From a virus, in IMG/VR virus record IMGVR_UViG_3300039448_000011, positions 1 to 51,441 of that record: a stretch of 51,441 nt of DNA. One strand, written 5' to 3'. The position numbers and the translations under genes were made by a program. Shown piece after piece: positions 1 to 8,900 of this stretch; the stretch's first letter is position 1, and each line of letters starts with the position of its first letter. The notes under the pieces were generated by a model. That model made no database searches and was not told the origin of the DNA. It saw only the letters and a program-made list of their open reading frames with translations.

Positions 1-33
1 AGCGAATATCAAAAAACACCAAAGCTCAGATAA
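1..33 (+). CDS. Probable C-terminal end of the gene that runs off the right edge
   Basis: Frame 1 is open for ten codons from the first base and stops at TAA (31-33). The open frame at the right edge (51169-51441) ends exactly on a codon boundary, and joining the two edges keeps the frame, giving a product of about 101 residues. A random join would keep frame one time in three, so this is suggestive only. If true, the window is a circular or circularly permuted genome cut inside this gene. Confidence 0.45.
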   Translation, partial: SEYQKTPKLR

Positions 34-60
34 GAAGGGCCAAGCACTCAGGAAAAGCTC

Positions 61-159
61 ATGACTGAAATAACTAAATCCCCTCTCTGCTGGCCTGCTA
101 TGTGGCCACGAACAGGGCAGTCAAAAAGCAAAGGCGGAAGCCTTGCCCAGCGGAGGTAA
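61..159 (+). CDS. Possible small protein, 32 aa, unknown
   Basis: An ATG frame preceded by a purine-rich AGGAAAAG stretch encodes a 32-residue basic peptide with three tryptophan or proline-rich turns (CWPAMWPRTG) and a KSKGG tail. It ends four bases before the next start, so it would be translationally close to that gene. Part of the coding sequence (about 128-146) is an imperfect hairpin with a one-base bulge. I do not recognise the peptide. It could equally be the untranslated leader of the following gene. Confidence 0.35.
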   Translation: MTEITKSPLCWPAMWPRTGQSKSKGGSLAQRR

Positions 160-163
160 TTTC

Positions 164-391
164 GTGCAGATAAATCCTAAGTCAAAGTCCGTAAGCTACC
201 GGCTTGAAAAGCTGGAATGTATTGAAGATTCGCTAAATGAAATAGAGAGAATAGCTCTTGAGGGTGACGGGGTAAGTGGTCAATCTGCTAGAGGAATCGT
301 TAACAGTCTTAACGCTATCCGAGATGACTTGTGTATGAAGCGAGGCGTTCAGCGGCACCTGAAGTTTGCTCCAGGATTGAAGCAAAAATAA
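164..391 (+). CDS. Hypothetical early protein, 75 aa
   Basis: I chose the GTG at 164 because AGCGGAGG (149-156) lies eight bases upstream; the in-frame TTG at 143 has no such site. The product is a charged, mostly helical small protein (SYRLEKLECIEDSLNEIERIA, then a basic C terminus) with no family I recognise. It heads a run of short same-direction genes that would be the distal part of the rightward early operon if the genome is circular. Its stop is followed by a short GC-rich inverted repeat (GCGCG TTAT GCGCG) that may be a weak hairpin. Confidence 0.6.
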   Translation: MQINPKSKSVSYRLEKLECIEDSLNEIERIALEGDGVSGQSARGIVNSLNAIRDDLCMKRGVQRHLKFAPGLKQK

Positions 392-421
392 CTTACAGCG
401 CGTTATGCGCGAGGTTTTTAA

Positions 422-775
422 ATGAAAGCGAGAATCGAAAAAAAGGTATGTAAACGACTTGTGCAAGTTTCACCAAAGTTATTCGAAGACGCGTGGAAAG
501 AAGCCTCTAGCGAGATAACCGAGTTGGCGCACAAGCAAGGTTCAAGAGTCAGCGGAATATACCTGATTGGAGGCGGGCTTGATTATTGGGGTGAAGGAAC
601 GGACGCAGAGACACCACTACAATTCATGCGCTCTCATTTTCACTGGATAGGAAAATTTCCAAATTACCCCGAAGGCCATAAGTTTTCTAATCATCCAGAT
701 ACTCAAGGGTTTAAGCCAACAACTCGAAATTTGATTAATCTTGCGCGGAAGTATTGCGCACAACCCAAGTTTTAA
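422..775 (+). CDS. Hypothetical early protein, 117 aa
   Basis: ATG with GAGG seven bases upstream. The N-terminal 50 residues are basic and helical (KARIEKKVCKRLVQVSPKLF), followed by a Gly- and Trp-rich segment (YLIGGGLDYWGEG) and a C terminus with HPDTQGFKPTTRN. No signal peptide or membrane segment. No recognised family; typical of phage early genes that are variable between relatives. Spacing to both neighbours is short (30 and 18 bases), consistent with one operon. Confidence 0.6.
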   Translation: MKARIEKKVCKRLVQVSPKLFEDAWKEASSEITELAHKQGSRVSGIYLIGGGLDYWGEGTDAETPLQFMRSHFHWIGKFPNYPEGHKFSNHPDTQGFKPTTRNLINLARKYCAQPKF

Positions 776-793
776 CCGGAGAGGAATGTAGAG

Positions 794-1054
794 ATGAGCG
801 ATAGCGAAGAACGGAAAGACGAGTCCGAGTTGAGCGCCTTGTTAGCTGCGCATAAGCATAGAGAGATTAAAGTTTTTAAAGATGAACTGGCTGAAAAACT
901 TGATGAACTGGCTGATGTTTGCGAGCACTGGAAAAAGAACAGGGATAAAGGGCGAAACCCAAACGGCATAAGAGCAGCACTGCTTTATTTAGTTAGTGAA
1001 ATAGAAATAATGCGGAGCATGGAAGAGGCCATAAAAGTTTCTTGTGACAGCTAA
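794..1054 (+). CDS. Hypothetical charged early protein, 86 aa
   Basis: ATG preceded by GGAGAGGAATG. The product is rich in Glu, Lys and Asp and is predicted helical (DELAEKLDELADVCEHWKKN), so a coiled coil or small binding protein is likely. No catalytic motif is visible. Its stop codon is the first part of TAACCCC, the left arm of the attC-like palindrome at 1052-1109, so it may be the gene of an integron-type cassette. Function unknown. Confidence 0.6.
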   Translation: MSDSEERKDESELSALLAAHKHREIKVFKDELAEKLDELADVCEHWKKNRDKGRNPNGIRAALLYLVSEIEIMRSMEEAIKVSCDS

Positions 1055-1109
1055 CCCCGGAATAACCGGACGAGCGCCAGCGAGTTCCGCTGGTTAATTC
1101 ATTTGTTAT
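1052..1109 (+). repeat. attC-like imperfect palindrome A1
   Basis: Begins TAACCCC at the upstream stop codon and ends TTTGTTAT. Reverse-complementing the right half gives TAAC, then GAATTAACC, which matches the left-half GAATAACC with one extra base, the way integron attC arms have an extrahelical base. The centre is a perfect CCAGCG/CGCTGG stem (1077-1093). Only 17 bases separate it from the next start codon. No integrase gene is in the window, so recombination activity is inference. Confidence 0.4.
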
Positions 1110-1125
1110 TTACCATAGGTGAGCT

Positions 1126-1365
1126 ATGACGAAAGTTGCAGTTATTGGCGGTGGCCGATACTCCGAAGAGGTAGCGAAGATGCTAGCCGAGTTAGAAGGC
1201 ATTGAAGTGGTTGATGCTAAGAATGTTAGTAAGTCGGATGTACTGTCTATCTGCCCGACTGGGCATGAAGACTTCTCCAGCCTGAAGGTTCGAGCAGAGC
1301 CACTACTGGAGAACAACGAAACGTGGCGCGGTAGAGGAAAGCGCCGTAAGCCTATGTGTAAATAA
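1126..1365 (+). CDS. Hypothetical small protein with a Rossmann-like N terminus, 79 aa
   Basis: ATG preceded by AGGTGAG. The first 20 residues (TKVAVIGGGRYSEEVAKML) look like a beta-strand, glycine loop, helix start of a Rossmann fold, and the next segment (GIEVVDAKNVSKSDVLSICP) like a second strand and helix, so the whole may be a minimal alpha/beta domain. The C terminus is strongly basic (WRGRGKRRKPMCK). It lies between two attC-like palindromes with very short leaders, as integron cassette genes do. Nucleotide binding is only a guess. Confidence 0.55.
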   Translation: MTKVAVIGGGRYSEEVAKMLAELEGIEVVDAKNVSKSDVLSICPTGHEDFSSLKVRAEPLLENNETWRGRGKRRKPMCK

Positions 1366-1413
1366 CCCCAAGTTTTGCGGCAGCTTTAGCTGTCCGAAAG
1401 AATGGGTTGTTAT
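1363..1413 (+). repeat. attC-like imperfect palindrome A2
   Basis: Starts TAACCCC at the stop codon of the previous gene and ends GGGTTGTTAT. The inner stem CGGCAGCT/AGCTGTCCG carries a one-base bulge, and the outer arms TAAC-CCC and GGG-GTTA pair. The following gene starts 10 to 22 bases later. Same architecture as A1 and B1 although the sequence differs, which is how attC sites behave. Confidence 0.4.
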
Positions 1414-1434
1414 ACGTGAATAATGGAATTGATT

Positions 1435-1680
1435 ATGACTAAGCACATATTTATTTTAGCTGGTTCTCATAAAGAAGCCGCACACTTAGCAAGAGAAAAA
1501 GGATTACACCCTAGCAACTGGACTTTTTTACACAAGCCAGAACAGTTACGCGGTTTGCGTGGCAACCCTTATATTCGGTACGGTACGTGGAGATATCAAA
1601 GGTTTATTAATGATATAGAGAGAATGCTAGTTGAACGTGAAATGCAAGAATGCACAGACGTAAGAATTAAAGACGTATAA
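1435..1680 (+). CDS. Conserved-looking hypothetical protein, 81 aa
   Basis: Start at ATG 1435 (MTKHIFILAG) with GGA seven bases upstream; ATG 1423 is an alternative. The pattern is strand (HIFILAG), helix (HKEAAHLAREKGL), strand (NWTFLHKPEQLRGLRG), strand (YIRYGTWRY) and a final helix. This resembles a family of small alpha/beta proteins common in phages and cassettes that read I-F-V-L-A-G...LRG...GTW; function unknown. It is bounded by attC-like palindromes on both sides. Confidence 0.6.
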   Translation: MTKHIFILAGSHKEAAHLAREKGLHPSNWTFLHKPEQLRGLRGNPYIRYGTWRYQRFINDIERMLVEREMQECTDVRIKDV

Positions 1681-1722
1681 CGCGCAGTACGTGTGCCGAA
1701 GGTCACACGTATGCTGTGTTAT
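1678..1722. repeat. attC-like palindrome A3 between convergent genes
   Basis: TAAC...GTTAT with an inner TACGTGTG/CACACGTA stem around an eight-base loop and unpaired bases between stem and ends. Both flanking genes stop here: TAA of the plus gene opens it and TAA of the minus gene (1719-1721) closes it. It could simply be a bidirectional terminator-like hairpin, but the TAAC/GTTAT ends match the other five elements. Confidence 0.35.
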
Positions 1723-2006
1723 TGCTTGGGTATTACGATGATTTCAATATCAGGCATGGCGAACTTGGCGCGATCAACAAACCGAGCTTCATCCGGCTTG
1801 CAGATCAGCGCAATAACAGGCATTCGCCCCGTCATTTTTGAATAGTAAAGCGCCTGCCCTATTGCCTCTGCCCATTTGTTGCACCAGTCGAATTCGATGG
1901 CGTGAGTGGGGGTAAGGCAATCAACACGAGTGCGATCAGACAGAGTGATTTCAATCTGGCCGTTCATGTGTGGGCAATACGTTTCAACGTAGTCAGCTTC
2001 CATCAT
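1719..2006 (-). CDS. Small endonuclease-fold-like protein, 95 aa
   Basis: Residues 28-60 read VDCLTPTHAIEFDWCNKWAE followed by AIGQALYY and a strand PVIALI. This matches a widespread family of small phage and plasmid proteins with a D...ExD..xKWxEAIGQxLYY core that I would place near PD-(D/E)XK nucleases, with D, E/D and K as candidate metal ligands. No signal peptide, so it acts in the cytoplasm. It overlaps the upstream gene by 14 bases, so the two are co-translated. The family is recognised; nuclease activity is inferred. Confidence 0.6.
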   Translation of the reverse strand: MMEADYVETYCPHMNGQIEITLSDRTRVDCLTPTHAIEFDWCNKWAEAIGQALYYSKMTGRMPVIALICKPDEARFVDRAKFAMPDIEIIVIPKQ

Positions 2007-2181
2007 CGCATTGCTCGTTGGCGGCTAAGGTGTTTATAGCTGCAATATAGCCCAAGCGGAATGACATTGCGTCAACGATAAGCGGGTGACCCTCACTTAG
2101 GTCGGATATCGGAATGAGGGCCTTCTTTCCGCACGACAAGCGGGTGAGTATAGAGGTTTGAGTGATTGCTAAGACTTCCAT
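1993..2181 (-). CDS. Hypothetical protein, 62 aa, paired with the nuclease-like gene
   Basis: I chose ATG 2181 (MEVLAITQTSIL) because AAGGAG lies about nine bases upstream; a longer frame to 2238 exists but has no site. The protein has two strand-like segments and a helix ending ANEQCDDGS. It overlaps the next gene and shares one transcript with it. It could be a partner or immunity-type protein, but nothing in the sequence proves this. Unknown family. Confidence 0.55.
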   Translation of the reverse strand: MEVLAITQTSILTRLSCGKKALIPISDLSEGHPLIVDAMSFRLGYIAAINTLAANEQCDDGS

Positions 2182-2260
2182 GATTATATTCTCCTTATTG
2201 ATAGGGGTAATATTATTGTAATGGTGCGTAACAATCATCGTTCACATAAAGACAATTTAT

Positions 2261-2306
2261 CCAGATTGGAAAAAGTGGCAGTATTTGTCCAAATTAGAAA
2301 AACTGG
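2261..2306 (+). promoter_or_regulatory. Two tandem operator-like repeats upstream of the HTH gene
   Basis: CCAGATTGGAAAAAGTGG (2261-2278) and CCAAATTAGAAAAACTGG (2289-2306) are near copies 28 bp apart, and the similarity extends a few bases left (ATTTRTCCA). Each has CCA...TGG symmetry. The second ends nine bases before ATG 2315, so a bound regulator would block its own ribosome site. The arrangement suggests autoregulation by the following HTH protein. Confidence 0.55.
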
Positions 2307-2314
2307 GTAACAAT

Positions 2315-2761
2315 ATGCATAGTGCTGACGATTTCGGAACACGATTGAGGCAGGCACGTAAGGAGGCGGGCTTAACGGTAAAATGGATGGTTGACTTTCT
2401 GAATGGATATTTTGTTAGTGCAGGAGGCAGGCCGATAGGAGTTCAAACGTACTACAGCTGGGAGCGCATCGGCACACCCAGAGAAGTGAGCGGTAAGGCA
2501 TACCCCCACCCTGGCATCTACAAGCTGATGCTAATTCCACTGGGGGTTACTGGGTATTGGCTGTTCAATGGTGACATGGGCGGAAGGATAGTTAAGAGCA
2601 GGGAGGATTTACCGACACTGGAAGGTATAGACTATGGTATCGAGCAGAAGCACGCCATCCAAACGGGCGATAAGCTTAGAATTGAATTTAACAGAGTGGC
2701 TGGCAAGATGAATACGCATCAAAAACGCGGGCTTCTTGAGCTACTAAGGGCGACAAGATGA
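2315..2761 (+). CDS. Cro/CI-family (XRE-like) HTH regulator, 148 aa
   Basis: Residues 5-45 (DFGTRLRQARKEAGLTVKWM, then VQTYYSWER) fit a helix-turn-helix of the XRE type with an insertion between the helices. The C-terminal half has a DxGIEQKHAIQTGDKLRIEF segment and a helical end. I prefer ATG 2315 over the in-frame TTG at 2285, because the second operator-like repeat would otherwise lie inside the gene. It is the only recognisable regulator in the 1-3 kb region and probably represses itself and perhaps the divergent gene pair at 1719-2181. Confidence 0.65.
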   Translation: MHSADDFGTRLRQARKEAGLTVKWMVDFLNGYFVSAGGRPIGVQTYYSWERIGTPREVSGKAYPHPGIYKLMLIPLGVTGYWLFNGDMGGRIVKSREDLPTLEGIDYGIEQKHAIQTGDKLRIEFNRVAGKMNTHQKRGLLELLRATR

Positions 2762-2982
2762 CACTTTGGTCTGATGAATTCTGGGGGCTGCTCATGGGTA
2801 GCTATATATTGAGCATTATCATTGTTTTGTTTTCTGGCGGAGTACCCACAAAGTGGCAGACGTGGCCCATGGTTCACTTGGTTGCGCTCTCCTTTCCGAT
2901 ACTTGCAGTCGCCTCCTCCGTTCTGGTTGCCATCCCTGGCTTAATGGTTCTTGGGCTTATTGTGGCAGCCACCACTAGGTAG
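2758..2982 (+). CDS. Small membrane protein, 74 aa
   Basis: Starts in an ATGA overlap with the HTH gene, so it is translationally coupled to it. Two hydrophobic segments, about residues 10-28 (LLMGSYILSIIIVLFSGG) and 42-72 (VALSFPILAVASSVLVAIPG...), predict two transmembrane helices in the inner membrane. It overlaps the 3' end of the giant late gene by eight bases on the opposite strand. A holin or superinfection-exclusion role is possible but unsupported. Confidence 0.6.
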   Translation: MTLWSDEFWGLLMGSYILSIIIVLFSGGVPTKWQTWPMVHLVALSFPILAVASSVLVAIPGLMVLGLIVAATTR

Positions 2983-5900
2983 CATTAATAGCCCTTAGCT
3001 TGGGCGTCACCTTTTCTATGAGCTGGTTGCGTCTAAGTTTCAGTAGGTCAATCCGTCTACGCTTCTCTTCACCGCTCAAATCCTTATTCTTTTCGATGGC
3101 CTTGATTCGATTTCTAATATCCTGAAGTCTGCGGTTAACTTTATTCATTAGTTTTCTCATGCCTATCAGGTCGCCATTTTCTTCCATCACTTCAGCTTGA
3201 GAGGATAAATCTCCCTCTTCCCTGTAGCGCTTCAGGTCGGCATAGAGCCTATCCGCCTTGCGGATTGAGTCATAAAACAACTCTGAATCTTGTGTGTAGG
3301 TTGGACGGCCGGCATCGCGATAAAATCTACGAATCGGCTGGTATTCAGTCCAATATTTGGCGGGCTTGTCGCTTTCAGCAAGCTGGCCAATCACCATGTC
3401 CGGTATAGCAACACCCCAAGCGCCAACCTGACCAAGGAAGCCGCCAATCAGGTAGTCCATCTGGACTGGTGATAATGCATAGTTTGAGTCATCACCAAAC
3501 ACACCTGTAGAAATGGAGCTTAACCCTCTGGCTGCAAGGGTCGTATCTTCTTTTGTTCGATTCCCCTTGCTTAGGCGCTGCTGCCCCATGGTTTCAATCT
3601 GCCGCCCGGTGAACGAATCTTTGTTCGCATACACATCAAGCACTGGCTGAAACATTTGTGGCACCGGGCTAAACGAAAATGTCCCTGTTAGCATATGGCT
3701 AATACGCTCTCTGAATAACTTTCCTGTGGCGGTATCATCAACGGCCTGTTGAAGCAGGCGTTCAGTTATTGTCGCAATAGCGCCGACCTCAAACGGCTTC
3801 GGTATCGTAATTACATTATCGGTTCCGGGGATACGAAACCACCAGTACGAGTCTTTAAGCCAATCCGGTGCCTTCTTGTAGTCTTCGTCGTCTTGGTTGT
3901 GCAGAAACAATGCCATGGTCGCTGCAGACAGCGCACCAACGACCGCGGTAAATCTAGCCGCCGCTTTCTTATCATTAACACTGGCTTCGATTTTTCCTAT
4001 GCCGAGCATTTGCGCAGCGACTTTCGTTGTCGGCTTCACGCCTGAGCGGTAGAGTTTATCCAGACCTTGGAGTCGAGCGTTCAGAAACGGCACCACATCG
4101 ATCAAGAAACGAATTGCGGGCCATGCCCCGTGCGCTGAAAAGTCCATTAGATCTCTAGCCTGAAATGCAGAGTAGAGCGTACCCTTGCCAGCATCCTCAG
4201 ATTGCTTGAATGCCGCCGCGCGGTTTACGTTCTCAAGGCTGTTGTTCACATCTTGCCAGCGGTCCCAGCCTGCCTTGAGTGGTTTAAGCCCAAGCTTAAG
4301 TAGCTGCTTAGGATCTTTAATTACTTTGGCTCTGCGCATCTGACCGTCAATCTGGTATCGGATTGAGTCGGCATCTTCACCATAAACATGACCAAACGAA
4401 AACGCCCCACCCGTTGCCATTAGCCTTGCTCGCTCGTACCCGTTCCGATCCAGCAAGCCAAATGACTTCAGGCCCTGAGTGACGTTGCCAACCGCATTCT
4501 TACTCATGTCGGTCACCGCTACGGCGCTCATGGAGTCACGAAGCAGGTTGGCCACAACAAACTGAGGTGTACTGGTGGTTAGATTTGTAAAGGTTCTTTT
4601 AAACCAGCGCATTGCGGTCATTGCGTAACCATTCATTCCGGTATGGTTAAGGCTGGTCAGTGACGAATAGACCATGGGATCAACTATGTCGTACCACTCT
4701 TTTTCGCCATTACGAAGAATGAATGTGCTTTGCTTCTTGTCGCGCGCAGCCTCGGAGGTCTTCTCTGCAACACCAAGATCAACCGCGTTATCAACCCCTT
4801 GTTTGGCAGCCATGTTTTTCAGACTGGCATCAACCAGGTGGTGAAAGTTCATTAGGGTGTTTTGCAGGAGGTCATTTAGATTTTGAGTGCCGCCTTTCAG
4901 CTTCTTATAAGCTTGCTGGCGACTAAGCCCGCCCATCACTCTTGGGCCGGTCGTGTCTGTGTTGTCTTCATCCAACCGGTAAAATGGGACATAAAACTCG
5001 TTCGACCACATATCCCGATTTTCAGCAGTGATAACCCCGGATTCTTCAGCGATAGCTAACACGTCATCACGGTATTGCTGAAACTCCTTAAATACAGACT
5101 CGTAAAGCTTCGACCGTTCACGGCCGTCTTTTAGATTTCCGCCATCTAAACTCTTGAGGGCATCAATATCCTTCTGAGAGAACAGATTCTCTCGACCTTC
5201 CGCCATTAGCTTTTCGCCACGATTACCGGCGATCCAGCCCATGAAGCGCTCAACCTCAGCGCCAGAGCCAAGCTTATTAAGCGTATACATCAAACCTTGG
5301 CTGTCTTTTTTAACGTCGACAATGCCATCACCATTCATGAAGATTCGGCCAGCATTCATCATTGCCGATACGGCACCAGAGGCAGCATTGCTCATCTTGG
5401 CGCGCGCCCAAGCGGAGCGGGTTATATTCTCCTCACTGGTGATATTACCGTCGAGCAACTGCTTATCCAGCTCCATTAATCCGGCGTAGCGGTCAACCAA
5501 GCCCTGACGGACCTTTAGGCGCCAGTCATCCATAACGCCGCGTACCTTTTCAGCGGCGGATTCGATAGGGCCCTTTGGTCCTATTTTTGAAAGCGCCTCT
5601 TTCTGATCATTGCTAAGACTGCTATCACTAGCAAGGTCGTCAGATAGACGCATTAGAGCTGAATCTCCACGAGCCGGTTTGCGGTACATGGATTCACTGA
5701 TTTCAAAGTCTTTATTTCGCCCTTTATTTTCAATAAATCCAAAGCGCTTATAAAAACCAATGAGTCGTGATCGTGAAGTTGTTCCTTGAAAGTCATCCTT
5801 CAGCGCAGGGGATAGCGCAACAATTTTGGAGTTTTCATCGGCATAACCAATTATCATTTCTAGCGCCTTTGTGCCGATGCCGGAATTTCGATATTCTTTA

Positions 5901-8900
5901 TCAACTATAATCGAATCAAGTTTAATTTTTCCGCGAGACTCGTAAAGCGATATTGTTTTGATACCCTTTACGCCTTCAATCTCGCTTCGCAATTCGTCGA
6001 TATTTTTTGCATTGCCACCCTTGCCAACCGACGCAAGCGGCTTACCAGCCCCCTTACCTTCGTTACCGTACTTCTTAAGATGCCGTCTGCCCCTCTCGAT
6101 CAGTGCCAATGTATCGGTATCTGTCCAGTCGATATCAGGATTAATTCGGCGAATAAGGTCACGCAATGCAGCAATCATGCGACGCACAAGGCCCATCTTG
6201 CGGCCCTTTTCCGCCAAGTGTGCAATGTACTCCAGTACCGCAATGCGACGCTCTTCCTGATTATCGTAATTAAAATCATACCTTGAGATTTCTTTGTCGA
6301 TAGCGGGCTGGCCAGCGCGGTAATAAATCTCATCCAGCATGGCAAGGTATTCCTTACCACCGGCTTTTTCATTGGCCTTCAGGTAGCTAATGACACCACC
6401 ATGACCAATCACTTCATGGAGAAAAACACGCTTAGCATGGTGCTTGTCAATGATATTCCCGGCAACGATATATGTCTTTCCGGTTTTCGGATCATAAACA
6501 CCTTCGGATTGATTGAAGTGAGTACCAAGCTCAAGCTTTAATTTCCCCGGGAGATCTAGGCTAGTTTCAACAATCTCAATTGAACCCATCCCGCCAGTCA
6601 TATCCTTAAGCCATTCACGAACTTGGCTAGCGGTATTTTTTCGCTTAATACCAGAGGCGTTTCCAGTTTGTATTTGGCTTGAGAGAGATTTGATTTTTTC
6701 GTCTACATCTTTGGATAAAGATGCTAGTGCTTGCCCGTCAGGCTTATCAATTACAATAACCTTGGTATTGACGCCGGTAGGATTTAAAGATGATTTAAAT
6801 GCACCTTCAGGCAGAGACTGCTCCTCCGCGCCAAGTTCATCAAGCAACTCTCTGAATTTTTTATTTTTACTATTCTGTCTATCGCCTGCCATGCTGGACA
6901 CGATGGCGACAAGCCTTCCACCGGGCTTTAGGTGTTTATAGGCATGTATAACGTGGTCAATATCTTGATCCTTGCTAAATGGCGGGTTCATTAGAACTCT
7001 GTCGTACTCGGCCTTCGGTTCTAGCTCTAAAAAGTCATCACCAATAAGCTTGTGGCCTTTTTCTTTAAGAATTTCGCGAAGCTGGCCAGCAAGTTCCACG
7101 GTGTCTACGTCGGCACCACTTGCCTTCGCTTCATCTGCAAGTAAGCCATTGCCTGCAGAGGGTTCCAATACCTTCATGCCATCTTCAATATTGGCTAAGT
7201 CAGCAATTTCAACAGCTGTTGATTCCGGCGTCGGAAAGAAATCATTAAAGGCCTTCCGATTACCAAGCAAGGTTCTTTGTAGTGCCTGTTCAAGGTCGGC
7301 TAACTTGGTCTTGCGCTTCGGTCCTTCGGCCGATTTTTTAAGCTTGATAAATTCAGTTAAAACCGCCCGCAGAGTCGGAAGATTCTTAATTCCCATGCGC
7401 TCTAGCCGCTTGCGATTCATTGCCACATCATAGTGAGTGGTGTGCTTTTCTCCATGCTTAGTGACGAACTCTAATACCTTATCCCTCACTCTGGCGGGAA
7501 TGATAATGGGCTTTCCGTCTTTCGCGGAGCGAGCCTGAGCGCGCAATGCGTTCGCTGCTTGCTTAAATCCTTTGGTCGATTCCATTTTTTGAGCTAAGTC
7601 TTTAGCTGAATCTGGGTAATAGGTTTGCATTGGTAGCTGAGCAAACTGAACCATTTGCTCAGGTGTTACGCCTGACGCCCAGGAGCGGCGACTCATTCGA
7701 TCGCTCTCAAACAATTCCGGATCAGCATCGTAAATAAGTCGATTAGCCAGACTGTTAAGTAGCTCGATCTGTACTTTCTGATTAGCGTTTTTTAGGAGTG
7801 GATGGCCACCTTCTGAAATTTCCGCCATCACTTTGGCAAGTGTTTTTTGTGTCTCTGCTCGCGCAACTGCACCCGCTGCCATGTCGGCACGGCGCAGGGT
7901 GTTCGTATTCCGATCGGCGTTAAGGTTTTCGTCCGCATCCGACTTTAGCCGCTCGGCAATGTCACGCATTCTATCCGATGCGCGCTCAAGCTTTTGTTGT
8001 CTTCGCTCTTCGGATTTTTCGGATAGGTCGGCATCCTCGCCTTGCATCCAGTTCTTAAACTGATTGGCCTGTTCAATTGAGGGGAAGTAAAAGTTTCCGC
8101 GCCAATACCCACCGCTCATCGATCGAGCCATCGCGGCCGATTCTTTAAATTTATCCTTGCCTAGCCGATCAATTACCTTCACGTTAAAGATGATCTCACC
8201 GGTTTTGCCGTGAGTGCCCTCTTCCGGCTCACCCATTGCCACCGGCTCGTCAGATTGAAACCCCTTTCTCACATCCTCAATTGGAGTGTCACTCATCGCC
8301 TTTTCTGCAATAAGACGATCATACTGAGTTCGCTGTTCTAAACTCAGAGACTCGAAACCCCGAAGCTTTATAGCGTCCCTAAATTCTTCGAGTGTCTGCG
8401 GGTCCTTTAGTCCGTCAATCTGTTTTTTTCGCTCAGCTATAGCAGCGTCAATATTTTCCTTTCGCTCTCTGGCATACTCGGCAATAGTTGCATCAGTCAA
8501 TGAATCAATGTGATCTCGCGTCATCTGGGCGATGTCAGAGCCATGAGTCCATGAAATAAACACATCGCTATTACCAATAAACCGATATTTCTGAACTAGG
8601 CCGTCATAGGCCATGTTCACAAGTCTGTCTTTTTTCGTATCGGAGAAAACGTGACCGGTGGTCATCGGCTCAAGGTCAGCTTTCGTTAATTTGCGCAGCT
8701 CGGACTTGCTGGCATCAGGGTCAGTAACCAGCGCCTCAAAAGTATCGGATAGCTCCGCCCTAGTAACGGCCTCACCGCCACTTAGGCGTTTCATAACACT
8801 GTTAATTCCTTCGTGTGCCGGAAGCTGTGCAGGCTTTGTAGGTTCAGCATCAGACTCAGCCTCAACCTCAGGTTCGGCATCAGGCCCAAAATCGTCGTTC

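Noticed and set aside
389-406. TAAC...GTTAT pair after the 75-aa gene as another attC-like site
   Set aside because: Only 18 bases long with no arms that could fold like the other elements.
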